Source: Sipunculus nudus
Taxonomy: Eukaryota; Annelida; Sipuncula; Golfingiida; Sipunculidae
Reading direction: 5' to 3'
Length of the DNA stretch: 64,000 bases
NCBI GenBank assembly: GCA_026874595.1
Contig: CM049308.1
Span: 54,137,624-54,201,623 of the forward strand
Part shown: positions 60,361 to 64,000 of the stretch, in pieces
Layout: the number at the start of each line of letters is the position of its first letter
Numbering within the stretch: the stretch's first letter is position 1
Notes under the pieces: generated by a model
What the model was told of the DNA's origin: nothing
What the model saw: the letters and a program-made list of their open reading frames with translations, nothing else
The model's database searches: none
Program-made: the position numbers and the translations under genes

Positions 60361-61830
60361 GTATCCGCCAAAACAAAGTTTTGCGGATACTATGTTTTTG
60401 ACCGTTTCCTTCGCCGCCACCACCATGTTCGTCTCCAGAAAACTTGTCTGAGACTAATGGACCGATTTTTCTGAAACTTGCACCAATTATCGGGTCACAT
60501 GTGAACTGGTGCCTAACCAATTTGCGTTGACCTCTGACCTTTCCTCTCTGCCCAGCTTTAATTTGTGGGTTTGTTTCCACACATAAACCCTCATATCTCG
60601 GGAACCGTTTGACTGATCAGGAAAGAAAATTTATACAAATGTAGCCCATGGATAGCTTTATAACATACACAAAAAAATGGTGGCGCCACCTGTAACCATG
60701 TTTGCACAGTGTCCATCTGTTCATCTGCCTTGGGTTAAAATCACTCATTTCTCTGCAGTGAATTGACTAATTCACCTGAAATTCGGCATGCGTATACATC
60801 CTGGATAGCTTTCTTGATTTTATGATAGGTGGTGCCACCTACATTCACGTTCACGCTGATGACATCCAAGCTCATATCTCGGGAACCGTTTGACTGATTA
60901 GGCCAAAATTTTGCATATGTGTAGATCTCACGTAGTTCTTTATCATACAAAAACTCGTGGTGCCACCTGCAACCATTTTTGCACAGTGTCTGTCTGTTTG
61001 ACTGCCATGGGATAATGTCACTCATATCTCGGCAGTGGTTTGAAATATCTGCCTAAAATTTTGCAGTTTTATACATCCTGGATAGCTTTCTTGATTTTAT
61101 GACAGGTGGCACCACCTACATTCAAGTTTATGCTGCAGACATCCAAGCTCATATCTCGGGAACCGTTTTTGAACAATTGGGCCAAAATTTTGCATGTGTA
61201 TAAATCTCACATAGGTCTTTATCATACACAAAACTGGAGGGGCCACCTGCAACGATTTTTGCACATTTTGCACAGCGTCTGTCTGTTTGTCTGCCGTGGC
61301 CTAAAATCACTCATTTCTCTGTAGTGGTTTGACAGAACTGCCTAAAATTTTGCAGGTTTATACATCCTTGACAGCTTTCTTGATTTTATGACAGGTGGCG
61401 TCACCTACATTCTAGTTAACACTGCACACATCCAAGCTCATATCTCAGGAACCATTTGACTGATTGGGCAAAAATTGTGCATGTGTTTAGATCTCACACA
61501 AGTCTTTACCATACACAAAACTGGAGGGGCCACCTGCAACCATTTTTGCACAGCGTCTGTCCGTTTGTCTGCCGTGGGCTAAAATCACTCATATACATGT
61601 AGTGGTTTGACTTTTCTGCCTAAATTTCGCATATGTATACAACTTGGACAGCTTTCTGGATTTGTGGTAGGTGGCACAACCTACATACACATTTAGGCTG
61701 CAGACATCCATGCTTATATGCAACATACCTCACTCTATTTCCCCTTGCCACTCAATCCATGCCTCACTTCGCCTGTTCCACTCTGATTTTGGCGGATACA
61801 CGTAGTCACTTGTCGGCTACCCGTATTCAA
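60361..61830 (+). mobile_element. Hairpin-headed array element, copy 3 (most complete)
   Basis: The 5' hairpin at 60361-60390 pairs GTATCCGCCAAAAC with GTTTTGCGGATAC. It is followed by ACTATGTTTTTGACCG, CGCCGCCACCACC, and about five array units. The 3' end has GGCGGATAC at 61791-61799 and a GTAGTCA/GGCTAC hairpin at 61802-61820. The flanks can be compared with the uninterrupted sequence at 57570-57610 (CCTGTATTTTTAG), which looks like the empty site. No coding capacity. Confidence 0.8.
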
Positions 61831-62039
61831 GTTTTTAAAGTTTACACATTTTTTCTCTATTTTTGAGATATATAAATACACACTTAATCTTGTCCTGTTG
61901 GTTCATCTTTTTGATGCTTCAGTTGAATGGGTATATACTACCTGATGATAAAATTTCATTTTGCAAATCTCTTCCCAGTCAGCTGAGCGTCATGACCCAT
62001 GGGTCACTTGTTTATCACCCAAGTTTGATTATGGGTCAA

Positions 62040-62375
62040 ATCCATGCAAATTGAATGAGGTCAGAGGTCACAAGTCTACTTTGTGGTGTCAACATGATAA
62101 CTTATCAGGAATATGATGGATTTTGATGAAACTCAACAGAAATACTAACCAGAATAATATCTCCCCTAAGTTCGATTCTGGCAATCCATGCATATTTTAA
62201 TGGGGTCGGAGGTCACCAGCCTGTATTGGCACCATAATGACTTACTAAAAATCTTGTGGATATTCATGAAACTCATGAATTTTTATACAGTTTATGATAT
62301 GGATTAAATTGTTGTCAAAATTTTGCTTGTTTGATGAGGTCTGCGGTCAGAAGACATAAGACGGGCGTATCATGC
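62040..62375 (+). repeat. Dispersed repeat shared with 5860-6300
   Basis: Shares GAATGAGGTCAGAGGTCAC, ACTTTGTGGTGT, ATAACTTATCAGGAATATGA-like and CCATGCATATTTTAATG blocks in the same order. It ends GACGGGCGTATCATGC. Confidence 0.7.
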
Positions 62376-62464
62376 AAATGTTTAAACTTCTTGAACTGAT
62401 TGTTAAAACTTTGGTAATAGGAATAAAAGCAAATAGTGAAGAAATTTCCGGTGCATATATTTTT

Positions 62465-63994
62465 ATGCCCCCCCCCCACAAAGTGGCCGGGGCATATAGT
62501 TTTACCCATGTCCGTCCTTCCGTCATTCCGTCATTCTGAAATCAAACAGTTGTACAGACTTTTTTTCGCAATGCCTGCAGATATTGGCCTGATTTTTGGT
62601 GTGTGGGCAGATAATGACCAGTTACAGATCGAGTTCCCGTTTCGTCCCGGTTGACCTAATTTTGACCGTTTTACGGCTCCTAAACTTAGAAAAATTCATG
62701 AAAAATAGAAATTTTCATGACAAATACACATGTACGGACTTTTTTTTGCAATGCCTGCAGATATTGGCCTGATTTTTGGTGTGTGGGCAAATAATGACCA
62801 GTTACAGATTGAGTTCGCAATTCGTCCCAGTTGACCTACTTTTGACCGTTTTAAGGCTCCTAAACTTAGAAAAATTCATGAAAAATAGAAATTTTCATGA
62901 CAAATACACATTTACAGCCGTTTTTAGCCCTAAGCTCATAGGCTGATGGGCTATTGTCATCACCCAAGCTGTCCGTCTGTCCGTCCGTCCATCTGTCTGT
63001 CCGGTGTCTGTCCGTCCGTCCGTTCTGCGTCTGTTAACTTTTACCTTGTGAGCGGGATATCTCTAAAAGGATTCACCATTGGAATTTTATTTCATCAGTG
63101 AAGATGTATATTGATAAAATCTCGGTCAAGTTCGAAGATGGGTGACCTTGACCCATTTTTCTACATTTTAGAGCTGATTATAGAAAAACACTCAGAAGTT
63201 TATATCTCAGGAACCATTGTGTGGATTTTCACAAAACTTACTATGGTCATTGAGACTGATGGTCTGTATGTGCTGCACAATTTTGGTGGCGCCACCTGCA
63301 ATTTCTGATTTTTTAATGAAATTTTATCGGATTTTTCCAATTTTGGCCTTTTGTGCAGGATATCTCCAAAGGTATTCAACACAGGAACTTCATTTCTTCA
63401 GTGCTATTGCATTATATTTACAAAATCTTGGTCAAGTTCAAAGATGGGTGATCTTGACCTACGTTTCAAGGTCACAGAGCTTAGTATAGAAAAAAACTTA
63501 GGAGCTTATTTCTCAGGAAGCATTTGGTGGATTGTTATGAAACATGGAAAATACCTCTCCAATTTAAATTTATAAATGATTATCAACTTTTGCTAATTTT
63601 CTAGTTTCGCAATGCAATGCTTACAGATACTGGCCTAATGTTTGGTCTGTTGGCGCATAATGACCACTTACAGATCGAGTTTGCGTTTCGTCCCAGTTAA
63701 CCTATTTTTCACCATATGACAGATCCTGAACATAGAAAATTTCATGAAAGACAGAAATTTTCATGAAAAATGCACATATATGGACTTTTTTTCACAATGC
63801 CTGCAGATACTGGCCTGATTTTTGGTGTGTTGCTTGATAATGTCCCTTTACAGATCGAGTTTGCATTTTGCCCTTGTTGACCTACTTTTGACCATACAAC
63901 ACCTCCTGAACTTAAAAAATTTTACAAAATTTAACAAATGTTTCTAATTTGCCCCAGGCGGGAGCATTCGTGTCGTTCCGACACATATAGTTTA
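62465..63994 (+). mobile_element. Hairpin-ended repeat with 178-bp array, split by a nested insertion
   Basis: The 5' hairpin at 62465-62495 has ATGCCCC/GGGGCAT arms with CCAC/GTGG inside, then ATAGTTTTACC and GTCCGTCCTTCCGTC. Array units with CAATGCCTGCAGATATTGGCC start near 62571, 62749, 63612 and 63797. The 3' end is GCCCCAGGCGGGAGCATTCG followed by a GTGTC/GACAC hairpin (63970-63984) and ATATAGTTT. About 62920-63607 is a different element inserted between units 2 and 3. No coding capacity. Confidence 0.75.
62920..63607 (+). mobile_element. Nested hairpin-headed repeat with 305-bp array
   Basis: The head hairpin at 62926-62952 (AGCCC/GGGCT with AGC/GCT inside) is followed by ATTGTCATC and a long GTCCGTC run (62970-63025). 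Two array units share AAGATGGGTGACCTTGACC (63138; 63443). The first contains GGTGGCGCCACC at about 63285, the same palindrome as the other families. Confidence 0.7.
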
Positions 63995-64000
63995 AAGTAA

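Overview
The window is animal nuclear DNA: AT-rich, intron-rich, full of (TA)n microsatellites, tRNA-derived SINEs, small inverted-repeat transposons and tandem arrays. Two multi-exon host genes are readable, both on the + strand with canonical GT-AG introns. The repeat content (GTCCGTC-rich interspersed elements with a terminal hairpin, poly-G/poly-C-tipped elements, MITE-dense introns) looks most like a bivalve or another lophotrochozoan. That assignment is an impression from repeat style and protein similarity, not a proven identification. Layout: (1) 1-9.76 kb holds no confirmed gene. It carries a 59-nt near-perfect hairpin, a SINE, TA microsatellites, several MITEs and one unrecognised 134-codon ORF on the - strand. 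(2) 9.77-33.39 kb is a complete coding region for a TRAF-family adaptor/E3 ligase, best matched to TRAF3: 8 coding exons, 545 aa, RING, TRAF zinc fingers, coiled coil and MATH/TRAF-C. A splice acceptor 10 nt before the ATG implies at least one upstream non-coding exon. A long 3' UTR probably follows, to about 35.6 kb. (3) 34.9-49.5 kb is intergenic or first-intron DNA with promoter-like motifs (an NRF1-type palindrome, paired CCAAT boxes, a TATA box), two candidate alternative first coding exons for the next gene, large repeats, and a 1.8-kb minisatellite built on 30/60/359-bp periods. (4) 52.25-56.63 kb holds two internal exons of a zeta-class glutathione transferase / maleylacetoacetate isomerase (GSTZ1); its remaining exons must lie beyond the window. 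(5) 53.9-64 kb, plus 36.4-38.7 and 49.6-50.6 kb, is dominated by interspersed elements with a 5' hairpin, a short TATAGT-like motif, a pyrimidine/GTCC-rich stretch and internal tandem arrays. Many array units carry the palindrome GGTGGCGCCACC about every 140 bp. The elements are nested in and recombined with each other. The two genes are not functionally linked: TRAF3 acts in TNF-receptor/innate signalling and GSTZ1 in tyrosine catabolism. The most notable gene-level signals are a 22-copy intronic array whose every unit resembles a branch point, polypyrimidine tract and AG, the last unit being the real TRAF3 acceptor; a duplicated decoy acceptor before TRAF3 coding exon 4; two interchangeable GSTZ1 first exons; and Ala in place of the usual Cys in the GSTZ1 active-site motif.
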